Positions 11,424 to 21,942 of a DNA stretch of 64,000 nt are shown here, in pieces (within the stretch, counting starts at the first letter, position 1; each line of letters opens with the position of its first letter). The notes under the pieces were generated by a model, which was given only the letters and a program-made list of their open reading frames with translations, did no database searches and had not been told where the DNA came from. Where the stretch lies: NCBI GenBank assembly GCA_009801085.1, contig VNWV01000004.1, positions 1,178,001-1,242,000 on the forward strand. The letters are read 5' to 3'. The position numbers and the translations under genes are program-made. Source of the stretch: Lasiodiplodia sp. COLG20 (lineage: Eukaryota; Ascomycota; Dothideomycetes; Botryosphaeriales; Botryosphaeriaceae).

Positions 11424-12146
11424 ATGGTCCGCTCGACACCACGCACCAACATCTCACAGCGGAGCCACGGTCCGTCATCACGCCTGCTCCTCGAGCCGCA
11501 AGGTGGTGGAGGAGGAAGCCTGCTGGAAACGATAAACGAAGACGTCGAAATGTGAGTCATCATCATCATCATCATTCTAAGAAAACATGAAACAATGCTA
11601 GCTCTGACGCTAATGCTAATGCGCAGGACATCCGCATACGCCAACATCTCGCCCCATTCGCCTTTGCTACTACCAAGGCAGCGGACACGATCACGTGCTC
11701 CGTTGCTGGCGGCGCACCTGTTCGCGGCAGCGGTCATGATGGTGGCCGCATCGACGGTCAGCACGTACTGGCGCCGCAACCCGCTGCCCTTCTGCGCGCG
11801 CTTCTGGGTCATCATCGGCGACGAGGACAAGTGTTTCTGGCAGCCGCGGTCCGCTGCCATACTGGCGGCGTGTACGGCATACGCGGGAGTAGCGATATGG
11901 TGGTATCGGCAGCATAGGAGGTGGAGATACAGGAACCAAACGGTGGCGGTGGCGGTGCTGCTGGGAGTGTGTGCGTCTTTGATCGTCGGGATGGCGTACG
12001 AAGAGATTCTGCGCAACGCGCTCCCATGGAGCGTGTTCGCCGGGCTGGTGGCAGTTGCAATCTTGGATGATATCTTCGGGGAGCGAAAAAGAATGGGGCC
12101 GTTCGTGCGGGGAAGTCTTGCTCCGGAGGCGCCAGGAAGTCGTTGA
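11424..12146 (+). CDS. Four-helix membrane protein of unknown function, 2 exons
   Basis: The gene appears only after splicing: 11,424-11,551 joined to 11,627-12,146 gives 215 aa. The donor is GTGAGT and the acceptor GCGCAG, with a CTAAT-type branch site, and the split codon AT/G encodes Met43. The alternative ATG at 11,396 is in another frame that runs into an early stop past the junction. The N-terminus (1-62) is polar and Gly/Ser/Arg-rich and probably cytosolic. Four hydrophobic segments lie at about 68-90, 117-135, 147-165 and 174-191, with basic patches between them (WRR; RQHRRWRYR). The final segment is interrupted by an acidic DD pair. I recognise no family. It is convergent with the FAD oxidoreductase gene, 56 bases between stop codons. 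Confidence 0.65.
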
Positions 12147-12202
12147 GATTGTCGCCACCCCTCATCAGAAGGGTGTAGACAGCCCATTCTTCCCGGCGGG
12201 GG

Positions 12203-13863
12203 CTACTCCAACTCATCCGCAAGGTCGGCAAGGGTCAGCTTCCTAACGCGATCGTAGCTGATCCGCAACTCCTCCGGCAGCCAGCCGTCGACCCTGCCGC
12301 CCGGCAGCCCCGGTCTCTCGGGCACGTTCTCGTCCTCGTCGGAGCCGGCGAGCATCAGGCCAACGGCGGAGCCGCAGAGCCAGGCGTAGATCATGCCGTC
12401 GCCGTGGTAGCCGGCGGCTATCCACTCTCCAGGCTGCGGTTGCTGCCGTTCCGACTGCATCGCCGCCGGTTTCACCTTGCGGCCGGTCAGACGCGGGTCG
12501 ACCCTGCCGACGAACGGCACACTGTCGGCGGTGAAGCAGATGGTGCCGGACCACATCTGCTTGAGGCGGCCGGCGGGCGCGTCGGCGCCCCAGTGCGGCG
12601 AGAAGACGGTGGGAAGGATGCCGTTGAGGTGGGTGGCCGTGAGGGCGTCGAGCTTGCTGTCGTCCCACACGCCCATCTGGTCGAGGCCCTGCTTGATAGA
12701 GCGGAAGAAGCCCCCGCCGATCATCAGATGACCCCCAGTTTTAGAGTCCGGGGCGGCGGGACGCTGCGTCATGTAGTCGAAGCCCGAGCCGTACATGATG
12801 GACCATGATCGTCCGCCTTTGGGGTCAGACTTGAAGGATTGGCCGGGACGCTGGGCGGACATGTGGGCGCGCAAGCCCGTCATCTTGTTGCGCAGGCCGG
12901 GGATCAGGTGACTGGCGAAGGCATTGGTGGCGTGGACGACGTGGCGAGCGCGGACGATGCCTCGTGGGGTTTGCAGCAGGAATGGGTGCGCATCAGACTC
13001 GGCGGAGGAGATGGACTCGACGGGGGTCCCGGTCTCGATGGAGAGTACAGTTGGGAATTGCGTCAGGAGGGATTTCCAGACGGACGAGACGAATCTGTAA
13101 GGCCAAAGAGCACCGCAAGCGTAGGATATGGCACCGACAACTTGCTCGCCGACATCGAATTTCTGCCATATTTAGCCTTGCAGCAGGGTTCGGGTTGTGG
13201 CACGGAGCTTACCTCTTGGGCCTCTTTGCTGTTGCTGACGGTGTGAACTGCCTCGGGCACAGCAGACTTCAGCTCATCAACCTCCTTGGACCACTTTTCA
13301 AAAGAGGGAGTGTCCAGAAAGAGGTCGACCGACTCAACGTCGCGGCACTCAGCAACATCAAAGCGCTCGGCGCGACAGAGGTCAGGAATGCGCGTCAGGT
13401 GCTGACGCTGGAATCGAACGATGGCAGCAGCGCGGGCGGCGCCGAACTTTTTCTTCAACAGCGTATAGTCAAGGTAGGATGAGGGCTTGATGTGGCCGCC
13501 GTTCCTGCCGGTGGCGCCGCTGGTTAGCTGCCGCGCTTCTAGAACCACGACGCGGCCCAAGGCGTCGTTCTTGCGCTGAGCCTCCACCAGCAGCGTGCGC
13601 GCAACGGCGGCGGCGGTTATTCCACTGCCAATAATAGCGACATCACAAAACTCCGGCAATTTCTCCGATCTGATGTCTACCAGTTCCGGATACGGTGGGT
13701 CAGCCAGCCAGTACGACTGCGTGGGCGCAGCCACCGGGAGGCCGGGCGGCTTGGAGGCCCGGGCGAGCACTTCCAGGAAGTCGGCATTGAGCGCGATGAA
13801 AGCCTTGATGGCGGCGGAAATGGTCTTGTAGGCCTCGCGGATGATGGCGATAATGTTGCCCAT
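12203..13863 (-). CDS. FAD-dependent oxidoreductase (DAO / glycine-D-amino-acid oxidase superfamily), 2 exons
   Basis: Predicted flavoenzyme oxidising an amine or amino-acid C-N bond. Exon 1 is 13,863-13,213 and exon 2 is 13,162-12,203 (536 aa), with a 50-nt GTAAGC...CAG intron in phase 0. The Rossmann dinucleotide motif is DVAIIGSGITAAAVA (GSG near 79-81). The second FAD-contacting motif typical of the DAO fold, SGATGRNGGH, lies at 115-124. The C-terminal FAD-binding segment is AAGYHGDGMIYAWLCGSAVG. An upstream in-frame ATG at 13,953 exists, but the shorter start (MGNIIAIIREAY) gives an ordinary amphipathic N-terminus and I prefer it. There is no clear signal peptide. The substrate is not predictable: fungal relatives include sarcosine or fructosyl-amino-acid oxidases and many uncharacterised enzymes. 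Confidence 0.85.
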
Positions 13864-14401
13864 GATGTGGCTGGTTCGTTGGAGAGAAGGTGGGGTCGAG
13901 TTGGTCGCGGGGACCCGACCCGGCGACGTAAGACGTGGCCGCTCCACCTGCACAATGGCGCCCTAACCTCTCCCCGCTCCTTGGGACTTCTCACCCACCA
14001 AGCACCAGCGATCCAGACCCTCGCCAGCACAGAGTCTCGTACGAATCCCTCCTAGCGCCACCGACTAGCACCCCGATTTTGCCTCGCCTACCGTGATTAG
14101 CAGGCAGTGTCACTCGTGCTATCATCGACACTGCCTCTTTGGTCACCCGAGCCTGGTCAAGGAGGTATTTCGTGCCTTGGGAAATAATTGATTCATGTAT
14201 GCTAATGCTGCTTCAACCAAAAATGCAAACGAATTCTAAGCCAGAACAAAAGACAGAGTACCAAAGGAGAGTATCATGCAAGCATTCCTGAAAAACGCCA
14301 GGGCGGGTGCCGTGGAGGCTTTCTTAAATTAGCGCGAAGGATTGTAGCAGGGCGGCGCCGTCCCTCGCATCGAGACCGAACTGCCGTGTTGTCGCGGAGA
14401 A
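13864..14401. other. Intergenic region
   Basis: About 540 bases between two minus-strand genes. It holds the promoter side of the FAD oxidoreductase and the 3' flank of the LsdA-like gene. I see no gene or repeat. Confidence 0.5.
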
Positions 14402-15793
14402 TTAATTGACTTCAATCAGAGCCGGGCCAAAGACGGTTGCGTCAGCAACCTTGTCGACATCGGTAAGGCCCTTGTCCGTGTTCGTGACGACGGCGATGGT
14501 CAGCCCGAACAGGAGGTTGGTATCGAAGGGGAAGTCGGCGTCGAACTGGATGACGCCGTGGTCCATCTTCTTGACGTTCTTCAGCTTCTCGATGATGGGC
14601 AGGTTCTGGCCATTGATCAGGACAAGGGAGAGATCCTCGACGTGGACGGTGCTGTTGACCTGGATCTGGAACGTGACGATGCTGTCCTTGGGCTGCGCCG
14701 ACCCAATCAGCTTGAGCGGCTCGAAGATGGGGAGGTCGATGGTGTCGATGTTGGGGCAGGTGCCCGGAACCACGAAGTTCTGGTTCAGCGCCGAGAAGGC
14801 AAACTGGCGGGTGCTTGCCGTCAGGAAGGGCTCAGCCGACGGACGCTTGCCCTGGAACAGCCGGTAGAAGCCGTTCTGCTCGCCCTCCTGCCCGATGACC
14901 GAAGCAACACCACGGATCAGCCCGATGTCGCCGCTCAGTCCAAAGTCGTTCTCGACATCCTGCAGAGTGCCGAGAACAACGTCGGTGAAGGTCGCAGCCG
15001 TGGCGATGGCATCCTTCAGGTTGTCCACTCCGAAAACGTACTCGCACGGCTGGATGGGGCCTGCGTTATTCTTGGCCAGTGCTCCGTTGGCATTGAGCTC
15101 GTGAAGCTCCTCCTGGGCCTGAACAGTGGCGAGAATGATGATCAGGTCGTCAAGATCGACGTTGAGCTTGGTGGCATCCTTGACTTGGTAGCCAGGCACG
15201 TTGTTGGTGATGTTCTTCAGCAGGTCGGTGAAGAAGGCCACCTCGAAGAGCTCGTTGAAAGCAATGAGCCTCAGCGAGGTGAGTGCATCGGCACTTGGAG
15301 GGGCACCACCGCCGCCGTTGGGAAGCGTGCCACCCGCAATCTCCTGGATGTCGTCGAGCTCCTTCTGGTTGGGGTTGGGGAAGTCGTTGGAGAGCGGGAA
15401 GCGGAACTTGTTGCCATCGGGATGCACCTCGGTGGGGATGGGAGAGACATCGTAGCTGACAGTGATGACATTGCCAGTCGTGGGGTTGGAGTCGTAGCCA
15501 TTGCCTTTGCCATCTCCATTGTTGTTGTAGTTGTTGTTGCTGTCAGGTGTCTGTGTGGTGTAGTACTGGTATTGGGTCTGTGTAGAGTAGTATTCCGAGT
15601 CAGCGGTGCCAACAACAGTCACAATCGCAGTCTTGTGGACAGTCTCGATCACAGTCTCATCATCTGGAGTACCGACTGGAGTGCCAACTGGAGTCCCGAC
15701 TGGAGTTCCAACGGGAGTGTTCGCCGGAGCGGCGGCGACAAAAGAGGATGCTGCAAGTCCCAGAAGGGCGGCAGCGGAGGCTTTAGAATGCAT
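14402..15793 (-). CDS. lsdA: LsdA-like secreted protein with ferritin-like domain, single exon
   Basis: 463 aa. The start at 15,793 gives a clean signal peptide (MHSKASAAALLGLAASSFVA, cut near APA). Four GTPV tetrapeptide repeats follow at about 26-42, then a Tyr/Gln/Asn-rich stretch and a Gly-rich linker. The conserved part is a ferritin-like helical bundle at about 165-330 (SLRLIAFNELFEVAFFTDLL; VQAQEELHELNANGAL), the hallmark of the LsdA (late sexual development) family of ascomycetes. The C-terminus is beta-rich. In Aspergillus nidulans lsdA is expressed late in sexual development; whether these proteins bind metal is unclear. A TATA box sits about 90 bases upstream. The symbol is by family resemblance, not proven orthology. 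Confidence 0.8.
   Translation of the reverse strand: MHSKASAAALLGLAASSFVAAAPANTPVGTPVGTPVGTPVGTPDDETVIETVHKTAIVTVVGTADSEYYSTQTQYQYYTTQTPDSNNNYNNNGDGKGNGYDSNPTTGNVITVSYDVSPIPTEVHPDGNKFRFPLSNDFPNPNQKELDDIQEIAGGTLPNGGGGAPPSADALTSLRLIAFNELFEVAFFTDLLKNITNNVPGYQVKDATKLNVDLDDLIIILATVQAQEELHELNANGALAKNNAGPIQPCEYVFGVDNLKDAIATAATFTDVVLGTLQDVENDFGLSGDIGLIRGVASVIGQEGEQNGFYRLFQGKRPSAEPFLTASTRQFAFSALNQNFVVPGTCPNIDTIDLPIFEPLKLIGSAQPKDSIVTFQIQVNSTVHVEDLSLVLINGQNLPIIEKLKNVKKMDHGVIQFDADFPFDTNLLFGLTIAVVTNTDKGLTDVDKVADATVFGPALIEVN
15666..15713. repeat. 12-bp tandem repeat (4 units) coding for GTPV in the LsdA-like gene
   Basis: Four head-to-tail 12-base units of the form GGAGTNCCRACK, encoding GTPV on the minus strand. 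Units differ mainly at synonymous third positions. Confidence 0.85.
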
Positions 15794-15881
15794 CGTGGGG
15801 ATGATTGAAGGATTAGAAGTAGTTGGAGGAATGAAAGATTGCCTGTTGATGTGTCTGCTATTCGGTGCGCGCTGGGCAAAG

Positions 15882-15888
15882 TTATATA
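15882..15888 (-). promoter_or_regulatory. TATA box of the LsdA-like gene
   Basis: On the minus strand the sequence reads TATATAA, about 90 bases upstream of the ATG at 15,793, a good position for a strongly regulated fungal gene. Confidence 0.5.
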
Positions 15889-16370
15889 GCAGCTCGAGTT
15901 ACATTGTATTCACGTCGCATAACCATCACCCACGGTATGCTTGAGCTATTTTTGGGGTCTCGAACATCTCGAATCCAGACCGGGACTAAGTTGGACGTCA
16001 GCCCCATGACGCGGGGAACGGAGCCTCAATGGCGACGGCCGCGCAAGCTTTGGCGGGAGGCTTAGCTCAGATGCTTGGAGGTATCTGGCCAAGAAAAGCA
16101 TTGTCCGAAGCTCCGAAACATGGTCAGATTGGGCGGAACTTTGCGCAAGCGGGGTACTTATAAGCTGCTTCGCCCGGTAAGACCGTCAGCAGCTACCCTC
16201 TAGTCAGACCAACACCAGCTACACCACTTCCTCGTCGTCACCAACGAACACCTTATACATCTGCGACATCTTTCACTGCATGTATCTGCCGTGCTCACGA
16301 AAATTGACAGTCCTGATGTGGGGGTCCACGACGGTTTGCCACTGCTAGCCTTCAGCCACGTCTACGGCCG

Positions 16371-16673
16371 ATGCATCAGCCGTGCATTGTCTGCGATCAC
16401 GAACACCCCAATGCTGGTTACACAGAGTATAAGTACATGGACTCAATCACATGGCTGCCAACAAGTGAAGTGGTTGTTTCCCAGTCAACTGTGTCAACGG
16501 ACCGCAGCCACTTCACTGACATCCATGTAGATGCAGACACAAGCCGCGATGCACAGCCCTCCCGCCTGCTAGCAGCTACTGCACGTGGGATTGCGTCAGC
16601 GTTTCCGTCAGATCTCAAGACGCATCTTGCACATCACCCGAACTGTAGCCCCCAATCGCGGGAGTGCTGGTGA
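16371..16673 (+). CDS. Possible small protein (100 aa), uncertain
   Basis: A 100-codon ORF beginning MHQPCIVCDHEHPNAGY. In its favour: a TTATAA box near 16,157, a C/A-rich leader from about 16,195 to 16,279, and mixed protein-like composition. Against it: a short upstream ATG at 16,280 opens a 22-codon ORF, there is no recognised domain, and an overlapping ORF runs in another frame. It could instead be a non-coding transcript. Confidence 0.22.
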   Translation: MHQPCIVCDHEHPNAGYTEYKYMDSITWLPTSEVVVSQSTVSTDRSHFTDIHVDADTSRDAQPSRLLAATARGIASAFPSDLKTHLAHHPNCSPQSRECW

Positions 16674-17484
16674 AACAATAGCTTCTCTGTTGGGGATCCG
16701 AGATCTGCTGGGGCCATTGATCTTGCACTGAGAGGTGGTTGGATCAGTCCTCTGTCGTCGATCTGAATGGCCGTCAGAATTCGGGTCCCATGGGGTCATG
16801 TCTTGTGCGGGGACACGCAATACTCTGCAAGTCAATATTGAAGCTCGGGAGGCCTGAAGCGGAGAGTTCAGCTTTTGACTCTGTTTCGGTTCAGCTGGTA
16901 ATGCCATTGATGCCTACTTTTCAGCTAATTCTTCTTGCCTCCAAGGTGAACATAGATGGTGTGTTTGCCCGAGCGCTGACACGGCCTGAGGCCATTCTTT
17001 GCGTGAGCCAATAGCAACTGCAGCAGCCTGTTCTGCTCTGCTTAATCGGGCCGACTATCCAATAAGGCGGTGGCTCAGCAAGTGGCTGGGGAATTTGCAT
17101 GAGTGAAAATGCTTCATAGGCGCACTAACAGGTTTCTTATTGAGCCTTCGGTGTAAATTAGCCAATAGTCATCGAGGCTTGTACATTTGGAGCCTGGGAT
17201 TCCGTTTGCGGTAGTACGGTGTCGCGGTGTGTGGGTCGACCATTCCTCTTTCGGCAATGCGTGGTGACTCATCCCCTGACTCCAGCACCCCGCTCGTGTT
17301 CTCCTTTCCTGACTCACGACTCCACAACTGAGAATGGTCCCTCTTGCGACCAAAGCCATTGCACTGCCTTGTGCCCCAGTTATCCTGCCTGCCAGCTACG
17401 TAGTATATGTCCGCCGACCGTCGCCTCAGAATATGATCCGTCTATCCATCCAACACCCCATTTGTCTGCCTTTCATCCGTTATC

Positions 17485-20400
17485 ATGGCTAGCACTACTA
17501 CTCCCGACCTTACTTCTCACCAAACCGCCTTGGCAATTCTTCCGCCTGCACACCTCGTCGACCATGTCAACACCTTGCGCGAAGCCTACGATAAGGCTTA
17601 TCACAAGTGGCCTGCTCACATAAACCTTCTTTATCCTTTCGTTCATCCAGATTCTCTGCATACCGCCACCTCCATTCTGCGCACAGCCTTGGACAGCTCC
17701 AACCTGAGCGGCGCAACATTGAAGTTGGATGAAACCGGCTACTTTACCCACAAGCACAACAGCACCATTTACATCTGTCCCGCGGAGCACGACCGCCTCC
17801 GCACTCTCCACCACGCCTTGTTCACCGAATTTTCTCAAAATTCCATCCCCCAGTACAATCCGCATCTAACTGTCGGACAAGCTGGTAATGATGAGTTGCG
17901 CGATTCTCTAAGAGCCAAGGCACGCTTATTACCGACCATTGAATGGCCTTTGGAGGAACTGGCCATCCTCGTTCGGGGCGACGACAATGTGATGAGGGTA
18001 TGGGCAACCATTCCCATCTCTACGGACCAGCATGCCTCTTCGCCGCGCCTTTCAGCCTCGCCGAGTCAGACTTCCAACGTTTCAAAAGAGCCGACGTACC
18101 AATTCAGTTCGCCCACTGCTTCTTGGATCCCATGCACGACAGTCGAAGCTCCACAGATGATGCCCCCTTCTTTTAGAATATCCAGTTACAACGTCCTGGT
18201 CGATTCCATCTTTCCGCCTGCCTGGGAACGCTTTGGAATCTTGGTTCGCACTCTCCTTTCCGAATCCGCACGCTCCGATGTGCTCGTTCTACAGGAAGTC
18301 TCCGATGACTTTCTCTGCCACCTCCTTCGAGATGACGAGATCCGCAGTTTGTGGCCGTACGTGTCGCATGCCCCACCCGATCAAGGAGACGTCGGGCCAT
18401 TACTTAGTCTGCGCAACATAGTTGTGCTGTCACGCTGGAGCTTCGACTGGGAGATGGTGACGTTTGAAAGGCGCCACAAAGGCGCAGTCGTCGTCAAAAT
18501 GAAGAGCGTCGGCAAGGTGGCTGAGTCTGGGCAATTTTCCCCTCTGGTGATTGCCGGTGTGCACCTGACGTGTGGCCTTACGGATGGCTCTGTGGCTGCA
18601 AAGAAGAGTCAGCTGCGCTCTCTTTTGAGCCACCTCTCCGCAAACTACGCCGATTGCCCATGGATGATTGCAGGAGACTTCAACGTTACGACCTCGACGC
18701 GTACAATCGAGGATGCCATCAAGACTCAATCTGTCTCTGCTCAAACAGTCCGCACGTTGAGCGGATTCGAGCAGCTTCTCTCAGAAACGGGCTTTGCAGA
18801 CGCCTGGGTGGTTTCTCAGCCTCATCATGGTCATGATGTTGATGATGATGACCTTGCTGAGGGAGAGCAAGGCGCAACCTTCGATCCGAGGAAGAATCCA
18901 CTGGCTGCTGAGATCGTTGGTCATGGCCTGACTCACAGACCTCAGCGTTACGACAGGATTCTACTCAAAGGGGAAGACGCTTTGGAAATTGCCAACTTCA
19001 ACACGTTTGGGCACCCAGACTCAGAAGAGCAGCGTTGCGGAAGTGACCATTGGGGCGTGAGAGCGACCATCAAAGTCACCAAATCGCCTGCTTTGGCAAA
19101 TGCCGAGATCGAGAACATTGCCCCTGCCATTCCTCCTGCAAAGCTTGACTCTGCATCGCTCCAGAGCTTCGTCACTCATCACTCGACAGCTCCAACAGCA
19201 GCTGATACGCAGAAACGACGGGAAGTATTTTCCCTATTGGAGGCCACGCTTCAGCAGATCTCTGCAGCCGGCAGTAAAATTCCTTTGGTTGTTGTACCTG
19301 TTGGGTCATACGGCCTTGGTGCCTGGAATGCCGGCTCAGACATTGACTGTCTGTGTATCAGCTCTGTCAGCTCGAAAACCTTCTTCACCCTGGCTGTCAA
19401 GAACCTGCGAAAAGCCGCAGCACAAGGTGTTCGCATCCTCCGAAAAGTCGAAGCCCACTCCGGGACGATGCTCGAGCTTGATATTCAAGGTGTCAAACTC
19501 GATCTTCAATACTGTGCTTCCGCGAGAATTGCAGATTGGTAAGTCTCTCTGAACAACCAACGAGTGCTGTAACTGACGAGATGAAATCCAGTTGGCCGAC
19601 TCCGCTTTCGCTCCCTCCGACAAACGCCCTTTTCTCGCTCCCACTTCAGACGCTGTACAAGCTCAAGGCGATCCGCGATCTCGCTCATCTCCTCCAGACC
19701 ACGCCCGACCTACCCGCCTTCAGGGTAGCCTACCGCTTCCTGGTCATCTGGGCCATGAACCGAGGCATCTACGCCGCCCGGTTCGGATTCCTCAGCGGCT
19801 CTCACATCTCCCTGATGCTCGACCGTGTCGCCAAGCTCCTCTACCACAACGGGCACGACGTGACAGCCACGCACCTGGTCTGCACATTTTTCCAGTACTA
19901 CGCCGATTTCGACTGGGCCAAGAACCTCGTCGAGGATCCGCTCACGCGTTCGGTTCCGGGAATGGGTAGGCCGTATCAGCGTCATGCCGGCGAGCCCATG
20001 GTCGTGCTTGGATACCATGTTCCCCGAGCGAACATTGCACGAGCTGCAACAGTGCCTGCCGTTACGGTTCTCGCTGAGGAGTTCAAACGCGCAAACTTGG
20101 CTGTGAAGGAACAGGACGGTGTTCTCTCTTGGAAAGACATTGCAGGCGATAGTGCTTCTGAGTTCTTGGCCACTTACAAGAGCTACATCCGCATCGACGT
20201 TCAATACTGGGGGAAGAGCTCAGTCAAGGGAAGGCAATTGGTCGGATGGGTTGAGAGCCGCTGTCCTCAGATGCTCGTCGGTACGTTTTTCGATCTTTCG
20301 CTCCCTAAATGATGCTGATTTTTCGTTCTGCAGATCTCAACAGGAAAGTCCCCGAAATCCACGGCCGGATGTGGCCGATGCGATTCACTCGGGAATCGGA

Positions 20401-21052
20401 CAACGAAACGGGCGACCAGTACGGATGCTACCTGATCGGACTCGCGAAGCGGCAAGAAGCGGTAGAGCCGGGCGGCAAGGACGATGCCGAGCGGAGGCTG
20501 GCGCAGAGCAAGCTCGACGGCGTCCTGGAGCGCTTTTCCGAGCAGATCCGCGGGAACGAGAACTTCTTCGACGCGGCCTCGGCGTGGGTCGAGGTCAAGC
20601 AGGTCGGGCGTGCCAAGCTGGAGCAGCTGATCGTGGATCGCGGTGATTGGGGCAGTGATCTGGAAGAGAGCTGGGAATTCGATGACGAGGAGGATGAGGA
20701 CGAGGATGAGATGGACGAAGTTCCTGAGCTAGACGAGCTGACTGAGGCGCCCGCCGAGGCCGAGGCTCAAACCGAGGCGGTGCCCAGGGTTGGCAAGAAG
20801 CTTCGGCCGGCAACTGACATCCTTAACCGACTTCGCTGGGATCCGAACCTTAACAGCGCCGACTACGTGGTAGGCTACGTGGACCGTTTCCTGGGGACGC
20901 GGGAAATTGCGCTAGATCGCTGGAAAGTGGAGCAGACGGATGAGGAGTTCATCCCACAGCACCGGATCCTCTATTTCAAGCGGAGATCGGACGGGGTCAG
21001 GGTTTGGGATAGGGAGGCGAGGCTGGACGTACTTTCTGGGAATAGCTCCTAG
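17485..21052 (+). CDS. RNA-end-processing fusion: 2H phosphoesterase + EEP nuclease + poly(A)-polymerase-like NTase + MJ1316/DUF504
   Basis: Exons 17,485-19,538, 19,592-20,280 and 20,334-21,052 (1153 aa). Residues 1-180 form a LigT/2H phosphoesterase with HINLLYPF (45-52) and HLTVGQ (127-132); the first His motif has Asn in place of Thr/Ser. Residues about 228-535 form an endonuclease/exonuclease/phosphatase domain: SYNVL (N236), LQEV (E271), GDFN (397-400) and GSDHWG (519-524). Residues about 570-920 form a nucleotidyltransferase/poly(A)-polymerase core: GSYGLGAWNAGSDID with D619 and D621, and a third acidic residue in KLDLQY (D673). An acidic linker precedes the C-terminal MJ1316/DUF504 domain (about 1075-1150; YVDRFLG, IPQHRILYFK, VWDRE), a proposed recogniser of cyclic-phosphate RNA ends. 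All catalytic motifs look intact apart from the HIN variant. No targeting signal is evident. Function as an RNA 3'-end repair or tailing enzyme is inference from domains. Confidence 0.88.
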
Positions 21053-21942
21053 ATACTTGGCAATAAAAGATAGTTTGGTGCCTGAGCTTCGATGCATGGC
21101 ATGATAGACGACGATGCAGTCCCACTTTTATGCACAAATGCATCCAGATCGAACCGACGAGCAAGGGGACGGAGGCTTTTGCAGCTGACCCTGGATGCTG
21201 ATCTCCCGTCAAGAAATGCTGCAGCTTATTTCAACTTCGTTGTCACTGGATTCCATGGAAGCAGGCGTCGCTGCAGAGCAAGAGCCCTAAAGCTGGTACT
21301 TGTTTGGTTTGTAGATGCTCGGAGATGACTCGGAAGGACAGCCGGATGAAGAAGCCGGCATAGGAAGGGAAAGCTTCCCGGACTCTGCTGTCGATTACAT
21401 AAAATGACAGCGATCTCCGGCGGGAGGGAGGACTCCGACAGCGGCGTGGAACATGGAACGTGTCTGACCATAAAGGCAGCTGGGGCCGGGGCAGTTAGGC
21501 CTCGCTCGATCGCACTCCCTTCAGTCAACGCAGCATCCTTGGCTCGCACTTCGGAACGAGATGTCCCCACATGGCTGCTTCGGTTTGGGAAGGGTGGGCA
21601 GGTTTTCCGCACGGCGGCTGGTTGCTGTGCCGGTGCACGGTGAGCGGCCCCACAGGATCCATTTCGCAACCCTCTTTCCATCTCCGGTTTCCATCAGATT
21701 ATTACCCGCCATAGCGCCATCTGATAACTTTATTGGCACTCCAGCCGAGCATCCGTGGCGCAGAGCGGCCCCCGTGCAACTCTCCCGCTCCAACCCGATA
21801 TCGGTACACGCGCGATGCGTGCACTCCGAAGCGCTGCGCAGCCCGAGTGGATCCTTGTTGAGGCCGTGGAGGATATCTAGCGGCCGTCGGTACGTTTGGA
21901 ATTCTCTCTGGAATCCCGCGCTCCTTTCGCTCACGAGAAAAA
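21053..21942. other. Intergenic region
   Basis: About 890 bases of 3' flank and promoter for the oxidoreductase at 21,943. Short overlapping ORFs only; I see no gene or repeat. Confidence 0.5.

Larger units (their letters stand above)
15794..17484. other. 1.7-kb intergenic region
   Basis: Contains the LsdA promoter and, from about 16,150, a TATA-like TTATAA followed by a C/A-rich leader suggesting a short plus-strand transcript (listed separately). The remainder to 17,484 is the promoter of the RNA-processing fusion gene. No repeat or RNA gene was recognised. Confidence 0.45.

Noticed and set aside
13864..13953. Upstream start of the FAD oxidoreductase
   Set aside because: Adds 30 low-complexity residues with no targeting feature; the ATG at 13,863 fits better, although the longer form cannot be excluded.
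14558..15808. 416-codon plus-strand ORF antisense to the LsdA-like gene
   Set aside because: Shadow of the minus-strand gene: repetitive VE/LV/DG composition, no signal peptide or domain, while the minus strand encodes a recognised family.
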